Shown: positions 46,337 through 58,935, counted from the first letter of the stretch. The stretch: DNA of 64,000 bases from Acanthosoma haemorrhoidale (GCA_930367205.1 OV884014.1:115699768-115763767); one strand, 5' to 3'. Translations and numbers: made by a program. Notes: generated from the letters alone by a model not told the origin.

Positions 46337-46550
46337 TCCTATGGACTTTATTTACTTAAAGTAATCAAGCAATTTTTATTTTTATAACATAATTATTATA
46401 ATGTTTACGCTTTGTGTTATTATTACTATTTTGTTTTGCTTTCTATTTTTATTATGATGATATGGTTTATTTTATTTGCCAGATTGTCATCTGAACATTA
46501 CGTGATTAACAACGTACTTGGTCTCGGATTAAAATTATTTTTCTATTCTA

Positions 46551-47520
46551 GAACTTCGCTAATCCGACCTGGACCAGACTAAGGGCTAGGTCGGATCGTC
46601 TACGTGGTCGGATTAACCGGATGTGGAACGAATACGTGTTTTACATATTTTTTTATTGAAACTCTTTATTGCACGCTTCTTGTAATATAGAATTGAATCA
46701 AACAAAATAATATGCTATTTAAACAACTAATTAGTGTTTAGAACGTCGATAGATTTCGCTAAACACTTTCGTTTATTTATTAGTATGATTTAGGCCGGTT
46801 TCGTTAAAGTTTTAAACTTGAACCGTAATGAAGTTGTTTAAACTTGTCCATGAATACTTGCGCCCTAGCAGCGTCAGATGAAAATGGTTTTCACCCGTCG
46901 ATTTCTCCATCGCGAAGCTCGAAATAAAACTGAAATAGATAGGAGAAGGATTGAAATAACATTTGCTCGCCGGTTCCACGGTGGCCATGGTTTCCAAGAA
47001 TATTGAGTACACAAATCTTTAGATTAGCAAGATACTACTACATACAAATTGTGCGATTAAAGAATTTTTCCAGAGCAGCGTGAGGAATGCTGTCGAAATG
47101 CCGGCAATTGAGAAGGTCACGTAAAATTTCAGACGTTCTCCTGTAACATGTGGCTGTCCATCTATAATCCTTATCCGCACATTTTGATTTAGTGTCAATA
47201 CCCAAGACACTTTTACCCCTACATTCTCTGGAGTCTCTGGAGTTTCTGGACAAATTTCGGTCCGATGCCCGAGGAAATCGCCCGTTTCGTCCCACCGCTC
47301 GCTGATTTAGGAATGTTGTGACATGCCGGGCCTCTCGTTGCTGTGTCAGCGGGGCCTCGTCCTGTCAATGTCACTTCTATCCGTGCTGTCTCACTTTCCC
47401 CCTTCATTCGCCAAAACAGTTTGTCTTTCGTTTTCACTTTTTGTTTAGGATTGGCGTCACGTTGGAGCGTGGTACTTCAAATGCCAAGGATAAGTCGATC
47501 GCCGTCAACATTTTGTCTTA
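46551..47520 (-). pseudogene. pogo/Tigger-like transposon relic
   Basis: On the minus strand three pieces appear in order: an HTH-like LSLAFEVPRSNVTPILNKK near 47500-47420; SSDAARAQVFMDKFKQL near 46890-46840 (Tigger proteins have a similar 'SAD...F...F..L' stretch); and NFNETGLNH near 46815-46785 (the 'DETGL' block that holds the first catalytic aspartate, here N). At the low-coordinate end, TAGAACTTCGCTAATCCGAC followed by TCGGATTAACCGG at 46551-46625 matches pogo-type ends and forms an internal hairpin. The other end is not visible. Frames are broken and most of the DDE domain is missing. Confidence 0.45.
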
Positions 47521-47654
47521 ACCTTTTTTACCACCTTCACTTAACATCGGAAATATTTTGTGCATCAGTCAGTCAAGTATCTATGGCATTTCAACTTGTA
47601 GTTCGCAAAATGGTTCAAGAATCATACTTTTTTTTCTTATTAATGGATTTTCTA

Positions 47655-47897
47655 TACTTTTTTATTGTGCTAAAATTACAATCTGCCTTGCTAGGCAATA
47701 AGTAATTAAGATATACGATCATTCATACCATATTTACATTTCATCATTCACTCGCTCATTCATGCAATATTTACAGACAGCCCAGAGGCCTCCCAAGTCC
47801 ACATGCGAAGTAGAAAGCGGAGTCTTGGGAAATCCCCCACGCTCCTCCGTCAGCCGCGTCACCGGATACTAGCCAGTAGAGACTGACCAAGAGCGAA
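47655..47897 (-). repeat. LINE family A, 3' UTR fragment
   Basis: Reverse orientation. About 20 bp (the CATGGTTGTCACCTCC part) are deleted at about 47803. The element ends where the CR1-like fragment begins at 47898. Confidence 0.85.
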
Positions 47898-48085
47898 TTT
47901 CTATACTAGTTTTCAAAAAACATCTACTGAAACTTCATCCTTAAATATTACATCTTACATCAATGAAGACTTTATTCATAACCAAAAGTGATGATGCTAG
48001 TAGGATTTTTTTCAGACTTGATGTATTGCATATTAGCATAAGATTTTAACATGGAAATAAACTGATTTGAATTTTGACAAAAATA
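47898..48085 (+). repeat. possible CR1/L2-like LINE 3' end
   Basis: A frame reading VFKKHLLKLHP resembles the 'F...FKxHLK' end of LINE polyproteins. The sequence ends GGAAATAAACTGATTTGAAT, similar to simple 3' ends of CR1/L2-type LINEs. Short and diverged, so tentative. Confidence 0.35.
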
Positions 48086-50520
48086 TTATGTATTGTAATA
48101 ATTTAATGATCAAGTGATTTCGCGTTGTAAATCATTAAAATTAACAAGTTACTTAATGGCTTTAAATTATTTTTTATGGAGTTGTAGAGTACGTTTTAAT
48201 CCATTCTCACCGGTGTTTAAAACAGAAGGAGCATCTTAAAAAACAAAAGTGTGTTTTGTCGTTATTGAGTTTTAACGATAATTTTATAATTATTTGTTTC
48301 AATAATGATATATTTGTAACAAACGCTGTAACTGTTGAGAACTTCAATAGCACTCTCTTTTATTAATTATTAATTAACGACTTTTAATTTTTTTATTCGG
48401 TTTTGGCAGTTTTCATTTTGGTTGACAGTACAGCAAAAAACAAGGGCATACTAAACGTCAAGATCACGCTACAAATCAGCTTAGGCTACTATTTTCCTAT
48501 TAATACTAAAAATTCGACATTACTAACGCATTTAAGGATTAATTTATTACCAATTGGGAATTTGAGCAGGTAACTTGAGTTATATGTGACCATTCTCTTG
48601 TCGTGGTAACTTGTTGCAAAGGCTGGCCAGTATAATAATTATATATTGTTGTGATATTTGATATTGTAAAATTTATTTATCAAGAATTTGAAAATTTGAA
48701 ATAAAAAGGCGTTAATCGACCCGTGTATCAAGATGGCGATAATAACAAAGAGAGGTTATGAAAAACAAGATGGCGTGAGCGTTGTTCGATTGGGGCAGCC
48801 CGTGAGACATGTTGTCATATGAAGATAGTGAGTTTGAAAAACTTAAAAATTATTTTAGTTAATGGTGATTGGGCATATAGGAGAACAAAAGAGAAGTTTT
48901 ACGAAAAGAAGAAGGATTGATGTGATATTGATTGAATTTTGCAGACCAAGTGAAGAAAGAATGAGAAAAATACATGAAAATTAGTAAATCTGGACAGTCG
49001 GTAATAAAACTAAGGTAAAATAGTAAATTTGTAAATAACATTGTAATTTATCAAAGACGTACTTATATAATTAATTAAAGAAAGTTTTTGTAATATCTAA
49101 TTTTCCTTTTGCCAGAGTTTTTCCTTTTTTTACTAACAAAACCTAACACCTCACATTAAATTAAATCATAATAAAATAAATCAAATTAAATCAAAACATA
49201 ACAATATATTTGTACAAAATAAAAGGAAGACATGCATTATTTACAATTCTTGCCTCAACAAACAACACTCTTAAAAAAAATTAAGTTTCACTTCGCATTC
49301 TTAGTAGACATTACATAAACATAGATTATGTAGTACATCATCCAAGAAATAGTTGGTGGTTCCTAGCCGATAATGAAGATAAAAAATAAACCGCCCAAGA
49401 TGGTATGAGCACTTCAAGAAAGATGAAGAATAAAATGAGAGAAGTCTTTTGTTGGGTTTTGGTTGTCGAAGAATAGTTGTGTTGTTTTTATAAAATTTGT
49501 TTTCATGATTGGAAATGTCTTTATAACAGTTCAGTTCACATCAACTTCTTCCTCGAACGGATCTAACACATACGTCGAAACGTTACCCATAAATAGACTG
49601 GATGAAAACTTAACAACTCTTTCTCATCAACCTAACGCTTGAACCAAAGTATGAACTAGAAAATGTTTAGAATATGTCGACCCAGGACAAGAATGAAATA
49701 GTACAAGGCGAGATGGCCGGAAGTGGTTTGGTTGGACAGGGTCTCGGAGGTGTACCTACTATGGCAGTTTACAGGCTTACCAATCCTATAGTTTTATACA
49801 TAAATATGTTAGACATGTTATTATTGTCAGACACCATTTTTCTCAGCCCTCATGATGTCTGAACAGGAAAAACATTGACGGATAAATGATATATTCTATT
49901 TCAAATAATAAGAATAGTTTGGAGAGACTCTTAAGTTTGAAAAACCCGATAAAAAAAAACAATTAGTTGAGCAAAGTGGTCAATTTAACTGCCCATGCAA
50001 TAAGATTTACAGCAATAGAACGTCATTAGGTGAAGTGATGTAAAGTGTTCCACGTCAACGATATCAAAAGCACCTGCTGTAAACAAAATTACACTGGACA
50101 AAATGAGCTGCGGTGGGACTTTCTTCTTTGACTTTTGACTCTTTACTCCACCATAAAAACTCCTGTTATTGCTCCGGTTAATGGGGGCGTTTAGTTTCTC
50201 CCGTCTTATTTAGCTGTTATAAATTTACTCTTTCATTGGAGAAAGCGTTCTACCGCTTGGCAGCCTTGAGCCTGCTGGCAGTAAGCATGTTGCATGTTGC
50301 ATCCTCGTCAGGAAGATTGTCACGGGATCAGATGATAACTGTCCTTGATATTTAACTGTACTACGTTCGAGGTACACTTGGTCAGTGGTATATGGATCCG
50401 AGGGGTGTTTCTCCTAGAGTGAGTGTAGCAGTTATGGGCAAGTGCTGTTAAATGTTGTTCTAGGGCTTGTTTTGTTTTATTGGGATTTTACATTTTTATG
50501 CGAACCCATAAATGGTTCCT
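48086..50520. other. AT-rich single-copy stretch
   Basis: Two AAGATGGCG motifs (YY1/Pho-like) lie at 48730-48738 and 48767-48775. No gene recognised. Plus open frame 49674-49862 lacks motifs. Confidence 0.45.
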
Positions 50521-50601
50521 AATCTATGGTCGCCCCGAGGGGGAAGGACCCCCGCCGCGGCCTAGGGTCTCTACGACCCGCCCGCTATCCGGTGAGCGTC
50601 A

Positions 50602-50950
50602 AGAAAGAGATAACATGGGTGGACCTGTGGTCTTTGACCTTTGCTGGTGGCCTAGTCGGCGGGCAACCTTATTCGTCTTGATCTGACTCCATAATATCAT
50701 AGAAGGTGTGCCCCGACAGTGCACTATGTTCAGGAGAAGAGGAACAGGGTACGTATTATAGGTAGTTTATGTGGTCTTGGAATGACCGCGAATTTCCACT
50801 CGGTATCTACGGGTAGGCGAAAACCGTCCGGATGTGAACCGGAGAGAGGCAGACTGGAACACTGGGCAAGACGCTACTAGGTAAAGTTTGTAGGGCCCTA
50901 GAGACCGTCGTCCGCAAGGAAGAAATCTCTTCCAAGAGACGAAGGCCTAG
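50602..50950 (+). repeat. dispersed repeat family D, copy 2
   Basis: The longer, GC-richer copy of the repeat at 36294-36495. The ~120-bp middle section (GAATTTCCACTCGGTATCTA, CCGTCCGGATGTGAACCGGA) is absent from the other copy. GC-rich upstream sequence from 50520 may belong to it. Confidence 0.75.
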
Positions 50951-52499
50951 AATCCCACTAGGAAGGTGACCATCCTAAAGGACCTCCCTCTCTTAACTGA
51001 CGCTTTAAAGTTTTTATTATTAAAACATGAAAACATAGATGGATGTTATCTGGGCCGAGAAGAGGGGAACTTCTATTTATTCGTGGTGAAGAAGTAGACA
51101 CAGCACCATTCAAAGACAGGAAGAAGGCACCTCCCATCATATTTTCGCAATTGCAAATGAAAAAAAATTCATCATTGTAACGTGTTGAAAGGCGAATTCA
51201 CTCTTATAGGTTAGGTGTCTACACTTCAAATTACCTTTATTTCACTAACAATCGCTTTCGGCAGCTGACACGGTGGTTCAAACTTTTAAAGAAGGGCCCA
51301 CGAGAATCATATTAATTCTATTGATATGATTAAAAAAAAACACCGAAACATCCATGAGTCCCTCAAGTGGATACTATATATAGATCATATATTCTATTTC
51401 CTTGATACTCCTGACAATAGAAATGCTGTTGTACCGTGCATCCCGCATCATGGGCGACGCTAGTCCGATAATTTACGACTAAAACATTATGCTTTAATTA
51501 TGATTTAAAATTTATTTTTAACCTTTATGTCAAATAATTAAAAAGCGAGAATACTAGATAAGAAATAAATTTAATATTATAAAGCTCTATTAGTGTATGG
51601 TGATGAACTATATTGATGCAATTTGATGTATCCATTCACTTATATGGGAGTTTGACTAAATATTTCTTAACGGTTTAGTTTGGAAACTAAGAAAACACTA
51701 TGTACGTCTGCATCGGGTCTGTGACGAGTGAAAGGTGAACGTAGACTGTTTTTATATTCTCAATATTCTTATATGCTCATTGACTAACAATGAAGCAAAT
51801 ATTTTTTTCTATCGATACAGCCGTCATTTTTATTAAATGGTTAGTCAGAGGCAAATTCTCACATTCTAATTATCCATTGAAAGGAAGTAGCTAATTGGAT
51901 ACGCGTAGAAGAATGACCTAAAAGCGAACCTTGAATGAAGTCGTCAGGTGAGTAAAGTAGATAGGGCTAAGTATGTAAGTGAGCTAAGCAGATCCTGTCA
52001 CACCTTATGGGACTCGAGCACGTAGCTGGAAAGTCCTTTTTTATCCCTGGACTGACCCCCCCCCCGCTCCTTTTAGAGGATAGCCTTCAGGAAGGAAGGA
52101 GGAAGCCCTAAAAGAAGATTGTGTGACCGCTCGCCTTACGGTACTCCATCCGTCACACCTAATGACTGACTTCTATCCGGTCACAGGTATCAAACGTGAC
52201 CCTATTGTGTCCTACATCCTATCATACCGTCTATATTGTAAGCGCAAATGTTTCTGTATTAATTGAATAATTTGTTATAATTGTTCCTCTTTGCGTCAAA
52301 CATTAGTTAGTTTAAAAGCCGACTCGCCCACTTCATTGGAGGTGGAGGAAATAGTGGTCTCAATGTGAAATTTCACTACCATTCAAGGCATCAAAATTTT
52401 TCTAAACGCAGTTATATAGTCATTTCACAGTTGAGTGGGGGGGGGGGTCATGTGGTCAGGTTTTTGCTGTAAGAAGGAATTAGCAGTTAAAAACTTAAA
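50951..52499. other. spacer with C- and G-runs
   Basis: C-run 52056-52065 and G-run 52437-52447. No gene recognised. Confidence 0.45.
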
Positions 52500-52964
52500 A
52501 CAACTTTATTATCATAAAATCTGCCTCATTGGGGAATAAGTAATTGTGATAACTGTTTTCATTCATACCATGTTTACAATTTTCATTCACTCGCTCATTC
52601 ATACAGTATTTACAAACAGCCCAGAGACCTCCCAAGTCCACATGGTTGTCACCTCCTTCGCATTTGAAAGAGGAACCGGAGTCTTATAAAGAGCGCGAGA
52701 GCCACAGACGCTCAAGGCTCTCATTGCCAGGACTCCCACTGTTACGCATTTATAGCAGGTCACGAGGTCACTGCCATTTCAGTCTCCGAGGAGGATTATA
52801 GGGATGAGTGGTGCAGTGCAATAGCTGTGCTAGGGGATTAGGGTGATTGGATAGGTTGCTATGGAATTTCATAAACCTGGAAGGGGTGAGTTCGGGAACG
52901 TAAGGTATATTAAAACCGTTATAAAGGGTTTTGTTGCTGACGTAACAAGGGGCATTTACTAACA
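52500..52964 (-). repeat. LINE family A, 5'-truncated copy
   Basis: The minus-strand frame 52965-52768 keeps an open coding tail (NAPCYVSNKTLYNGFNIPYV, SNHPNPLAQLLHC). The UTR has a ~90-bp deletion at about 52690. It ends with CAACTTTATTATCATAAAAT on the plus strand. Confidence 0.9.
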
Positions 52965-53610
52965 TACAAATAAAAGCGCTGATTTTAAAATGCCTAATGA
53001 CGGATTTTAGAAGAGTGCAGTAAAATGACGCGCTTTTCGACGTGCTGTCATCTTCGGTTATCTAAAATAAAAAGTCTTACCTGCGCATATGGAGGCATAC
53101 TAAATTATATTATTATAGGCTACTATGGCCACAGTCATGTTAAATAACGACAAAAAAGATGTATTATTTTAATAATTTTTTTTCTATAGAACAAGTTAGT
53201 CGATTGTTATGTTTCGCTTGGGCTACTATGATAAAATAGCGAACACAATATTAATGACAGTTTGTAACTAATGTTTCAACAATTTATTAATCGAAGTACC
53301 GAAACCTTCGGCACCCTGCTCGATATAATAGGTCAATATTTATTTTTTAATCTCCAAACAATGAATCATGTCTTGTAGATTTGTAAGTATTTTTCATGTC
53401 ATTGATTCATCAAATGGTCCTTGTAAAATGTGATGTCCCTTCCATAGGACTTAAAGTAACCAGTGACTGCAGAGAGGTGTGAAAACAAGTAAGCACTTAT
53501 TACTTTATGACAGATATGAATGTGCAAATATGAAATGATTAAATTTACTTCCATCTTGGTCCAATAATTGGATTTATTGCCTAAAATTTGAGTTTCCTAT
53601 AGTATATAAT
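52965..53610. other. AT-rich spacer
   Basis: No gene or repeat recognised. Confidence 0.5.
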
Positions 53611-53646
53611 CTGACGTCATTTTTTTTTTTTTTTCAGGTATGTTGG
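53611..53646 (+). promoter_or_regulatory. candidate recursive splice site (ratchet point)
   Basis: CTGAC (a good branch-point match, A at 53614) is followed by a long T-tract, CAG at 53635-53637 and, without any exon, GTATGT. The branch A is 23 nt from the junction, a normal distance. With the plus-strand site 26.5 kb upstream this is consistent with sequential removal of a very long intron. Confidence 0.55.
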
Positions 53647-55019
53647 ATTCTGTCTTGTTTTTGTTCAAGTTTTCATAGCAACGTAAGTACAATATAATTG
53701 CCTACGATAGTTATTTACACATATACAGTGCTCTTTTTTTGTATTCTTTATTTCGTTTATGACTATTTCGAAACAAATACAGTTTAGTTCATAATTGACG
53801 TATACAAAATTAGTCGATAGTTATTGGGCGGTCTGTTTTATCCTAACAATGGCAGGCATGACATAAAACAATAAGCTCCCCTCTGGCAAGTTATAAATAG
53901 GAGGCAATACCGACGGATGGAATTGCTCAGGTAATTTAGGTAATGTGCCCTGTGTCATATTACCTTACAGCCGACAGAATTAAGGAAGAAAACAAGTAAC
54001 ATTGTTGTAGAATACTCATCTGGAGCTCATAGCACATACCTGTCTGTCAATTTTGCCCTGTATTGATAGTATTTTACTGTAAACTGTGCCATTATTTTTG
54101 AGTTGTTTTTATTGGTAAATTGTTAATAAGTCTTAGCAGAGTGTTGGATCAAATTGCTACAGTATTGTGGCGGCTTCAACAATAACATATTGTTTTCGAT
54201 TTATGACAATGAGCTGATACTTTTATCTTGATTCTGAAGAATTGTCTGTAGTAAACTATCGTTAACTAGACTAAAGATAATGGGGTAAAATACATGTTGG
54301 CATCTTGGGTTATCCGATACTAGGACATCCTCGATTCAGACCAGAGACAAGCTGTGAAGTGCCCCCCGAGCGACATTTGTCTCTCACCATAGTGCTGCAT
54401 GCCGGGTAACGGCCCAAGAACGCCCCAATCTTATTCCAGGCACGGACAGCGGTTGTTCACTCTCCGAAGGTATGTCCCTCGCATTCCGGAGCGTAGGTGG
54501 CAGATTTACCGGCTCGGCTTTGCTCTTAGTGGACTAAAGATTTACGACGAGTCGAGACAGTACTTGTAGCCATATCGGAACCGATCTATGCCAATGGCCT
54601 CACTTGACTAATGGGATCATGCATAGTTGTTTAACAAGGCCTATATGGGGTTATACGTACATTATACAAAAAAAAATATTTCAACAGTATTCCACAACTT
54701 AACAGACAAATAACTTTGAACTGCAAAGGCATAATAACTTATAGCTACAACTTATTCCCATACAGCACTGAAATAAACGCATATGATTTACATTTAGTAA
54801 AATATTGTTTTTTTAAAGAAAACTATTTTTGTACTTATTATGATTTTTCCGAGTGTTTGGATGCTGTCTAATCATAGACCAATGGAGTCCGAAATGTTAC
54901 AACAAAATGATTAATAAATAAAAAATTTCTATGAAAGAATATTATGCACAATTTGTTTTTTTTTATATAAAATTGATTGTTATTTACCTTCAAATCCTTC
55001 AATAATATTATTATTATTA
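53647..55019. other. single-copy stretch
   Basis: GC-richer patch at 54310-54620 without a recognised motif. The rest is AT-rich. Confidence 0.45.
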
Positions 55020-55556
55020 AACAACTTTATTATGATAAAATAACAATCTGCCTCATTGGGCAATAAGTAATTGTGATAAATGTTCTTATTCATACCATAT
55101 TTACAATTTTCATTTACTCGCTCATTCGTACAGTATTTTCAAACAGCCCAGAGACCTCCAAAGTACACGTGGTTGTCACCTCCCTCGCTTGCGAGAAAGG
55201 AAGCGGAGTTTTTGAAAGTCCCCCACGCTCCTCCGTCAGCCGCGTCACCGGATACGAGCCAGCGGAGTCTGACGAAGAGCGCGAGAGCCACATACGCTGA
55301 TAGGTGAAACTGGCCGTTGCCAGGAATCCCACTGTTACGCATTTATAGCAGGTCTCGAGGCCAATGCCTTTCTAGTCTCCGAGGAGGATTATAGGGATGA
55401 GTGGTGCAGAGCAATGACTCTCAATCCCTAGGGGATTAGGGTGGTTGGATGGGTTACTATGGAATTTCATAAACTTGGAAGGGAGGTGTTCGAGAATGTA
55501 AGGTATGTAAAAATCATTATGAAGGCTTTTGTTCCTGACGTAATAAGGGGCCTTCA
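55020..55556 (-). repeat. LINE family A, 5'-truncated copy
   Basis: A nearly complete 3' UTR in reverse orientation (plus strand starts ACAACTTTATTATGATAAAA). The coding tail in the minus frame 55557-55372 has YYVRNKSLHNDFYIPYILEH and SNHPNPL before a frameshift. Confidence 0.92.
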
Positions 55557-57000
55557 ATATTAAAAAAAATATATAATATTATGGAACAATGTTTTGATAT
55601 CAAGCTGATTCCAACTTATAACTCGTACGCAAACTCAGACTAAATTTGTGTAGTTTCATAAGAGTGATATTTTTATCTATTAGTCCTACTATAGTTTAGT
55701 ATTATTAATAATCAACAACCGAAGAAAAAATATACTTGCTTTACCGGGATTCGAGTCCTTCCCAGACTGAATTAATATATTATAAATGTTAATAAGTTGA
55801 ATTACCTAAAAATAATTTATAAAGTATAAAATTATAATTTTGAACTATAAGGCTTGGTTGGGGTGGCATACATACATGTTTGCTTAGTACTTCAATACGT
55901 TAGTCATCACAAGTATAACTCAAATTGTGTTAAAAATTAGATTTTTCTTTTATAATTCGTTGGTTAGTAAACCTTTGAGCCCTAATAAAAAATGCACTGG
56001 TGAAAGAGAACCTCTAGTGTCGGATCACTTTGCGATTTGGTAATATCCTTTAGGTGGTGCAGATTACAGTTGTTGTATCCTGCATAAGATTTACTTGCAC
56101 GTAAGTAGGAGAACAACTGATTTGATGCAAAAGAAATCCTCTTTTCATTATGTATTATGTATGCTATCTATCATTCAGTGTAACATTGTGATATATTTCT
56201 CGCGTTGGATCGTCGACTCGCCTGCCTACGGAGTGGTGAAGGGTTTAGCGTCTATAATTGATTCCATCGTTTAGACGGAGCAATGATCCACGGTTGAGCG
56301 GGCTCTCGCACCTCCGTTGATCGGATCATCTCAACCGTGAAATTACATTTAATGCAACCTAATTGCCTTTAATGAAGAAGTTATGACCGCCTCGTCGTTG
56401 AAGACATTTCGTTCCCATAGTCTTCTGTCGTTTGTGTCATCAGTTGCGGCGATTGGCCGCACGTGACTCCCGTTGCAACAGAACCCTCCCTAGCCCTCTA
56501 TTATGGAACTAAATTATAATCGATCTATTTTCGTAGACACCCGAGAGAGGGGCGTTAAGCAACCTAACTGTCAACCCGATGAATTGTGCCCTCATTGGGT
56601 ATCGTTAGGATGATTTATCTATTCGTAACTATTCGCTTCGTATGTTTACAGTTAATTATCCAAGTGCACGATTCTCTTGGCAGACAACACTTGTCTCCGC
56701 AGATCTATCCTTTCAAAGCGATCACTTTTCTCAAATGTCGTGTACGGGGGAAAATATGATAGATTTCTACATCTCAAAAAATATCTTCTGCTATTACTGA
56801 AATCTACTCATAGGTCATGATAAAAACGGCTACGCTCGTGGGGTCGCTGAGTTCATTAAAACTTTGTTTTTCCGATGCTAGGTCGAAGAATACGTTATGC
56901 GTCTCTTGGTGTTCTCACCAATGCCCGCTCGGTGCCTAGAAAACACTTTAAGTTTAACAGCTCCATTTTCTCTTTCTGTTTGGGGTCTGAGTGAAAAATA
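55557..57000. other. single-copy stretch with candidate regulatory block 56200-56720
   Basis: The block 56200-56720 is GC-richer and contains CCTAATTGCCTTTAATGAAG, TTACATTTAATGCAA, CCTCATTGGGTATCG and a GATCC...GGATC inverted pair around 56285-56330. No convincing open frame. Confidence 0.35.
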
Positions 57001-57275
57001 AGTTTTATAATGCTAAAGATGGAAGGGCCTTAAGCAAAACTGTATACCTATCCCGTGACTTCATGGAAGTCTTCCTGTTATTTTTAAGTAAGCATCTTAT
57101 CCTTTTCTTATACATATATCTCAGCTTTTAGCCCCAGACCCCACTCGTTCATTCCACCCAGTATGTAGTAAGGTAACTCTTAATATTTGTATATACCAGT
57201 GTTTTGATTGTACTTCATAATAAAGCTTTTCTTTATTTTCTTTTAAAAGACTCCTCTACAAAGATTATTTAACTG
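57001..57275 (+). repeat. family C short interspersed repeat, copy 4
   Basis: Plus-strand copy from AGTTTTATAATGCTAAAGAT to AAAGATTATTTAACTG, showing the full 3' end including AATAAAGCTTTTC. Confidence 0.82.
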
Positions 57276-58403
57276 CACATCGTCCGATATGTTTTTTATA
57301 TTGTTTTTTTTTACATAAAACAGGAAACAAATATTCCATATTAAATTATCCTAGCTTATTGTATAGTTACAAAAAAAAAAAAAACAGCTCACGCTTTTAG
57401 TGAAGTTGGTAAAACAAAATGTTTAGCATAAATATGTGTTTTTAGCCTCCTCATTTATGGCAATTTGTTCGCCGGATTTTTTCTTTAAAGTCCTTTATCC
57501 CAAATAAATTTTTATAACCTGTTTAATGTTGTCCAAATGGAACCTTATTACCATCGTTGGGAATCTTAATTTACGTTCTTGCAGTCCTGAATCTCTTGAC
57601 TCAGCTTTGATCTAGTGTTGAGATTTATGACCAGGTTTTCTAGAAAGTACTCGAGATATCGACGGCATTCCATGCCAATCGTCATACTAGACTAATGTGC
57701 ATATTTTCTCGTTGCAACAACTGGTACGTACATATATATTATTGTCATTACTTTTCACCCGCTACAAATTGAACCGTCTTATCATTGGTGGCTACTACTG
57801 TTATTGTCACGCCAAAATAAACTTAACCCGGTCGTGACGCCAATTCTTGCCACTATCAATTCCAACCGCCTAATTTATCCTACAAATAAATCAACGATTG
57901 CCGAATAAAAAACTGTGTTTAGTGCCATTACCTACTTTCACACATTATGATTTACAAAACAAAAATTCTTTTAAGGTAGTCATTCTTTATAGTTAGAAAG
58001 GCAGTTCTATCAACGATTTTTTTGTATACTTCGTTCAATTTATATCTTTTATATTGAGGTGAAAAGTGAAATCGTAAAAAAGTTAAACCCACCTGCTAGT
58101 CTGTATTTGATTTTTTACGTCAAGGAATCCTCTCACGATAGAATATTATACAAGCAATGCCTTTTTATTTCAGTTTCGGGATTTTTTTAAGTTCCAATGT
58201 GCTTTTGTTTCTTCTTATTACCTTGCTAAACGTAAACCCGATTTAAGGTAGCGCTCACAAGTTACGTTTATAAATAAATGTTTAATAATTACCAGTACAG
58301 AGTTTTCTTACTGCTCTTGGCTCATTGGAACGAAAAATAAACAAAAAAAAAATCTGATGAGATATTTTAACCGTAGTATGGCTTGATTATTTATGTTTAT
58401 TGA
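57276..58403. other. AT-rich spacer
   Basis: No gene recognised. A-run near 57371-57384. Confidence 0.5.
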
Positions 58404-58935
58404 TGAAATAGAGCGATGGGGGACAGCACAAAAGTCAAACATCAAACGTATCCAACCCTGAAAACAATAGTAAATGCCCCTTATTACGTCAGAAACAAAA
58501 CCCTTCATAACGATCTTAATATACCCTAGATTCTCGAACTCGTACCTTCCAAGTACATAAAATTCCATAGTAACCTACCCAACCAATCCCCTAGCACAGC
58601 CATTGCACTGCACCACTCATCCCTATAATCCTCCTAGGAGACTAAAACGGCAGTGGCCTCGTGATCTGCTATAAATGCGTGCCAGTGGGAGTCCTGGCAA
58701 TGGCCAGTTTCTTTAATTATGTCCTGAGCGCGTGTGGCTCTGCGCTCATGGTCAGCCTCTGCAGGCTCGTATCCGGAGACGTGGCTGACGAAGGAGCGCA
58801 CAGGGGGACTTGGGAGGTCTCTGGGCTGTTTGTAAATACTGTATGAATGAGCGAGTGAATGAAAATTGTATATCTGTTATGAATGATATCATTTATCACA
58901 ATTGCCCAATGAGGCAGGTAATATTATCATAATAA
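58404..58935 (+). repeat. LINE family A, 5'-truncated copy
   Basis: Starts in the ELWGTAKKSNIKRIQ codons with a ~20-bp deletion, then runs through the UTR with a ~60-bp deletion (no GCATGCGAGGGAGG block). It ends AATAAAGATAAA. Confidence 0.88.

Noticed and set aside
49555..49610. CGTCGAAACG motif resembling Penelope/hammerhead contexts
   Set aside because: No CTGATGA partner at the right distance; the motif alone is too short.
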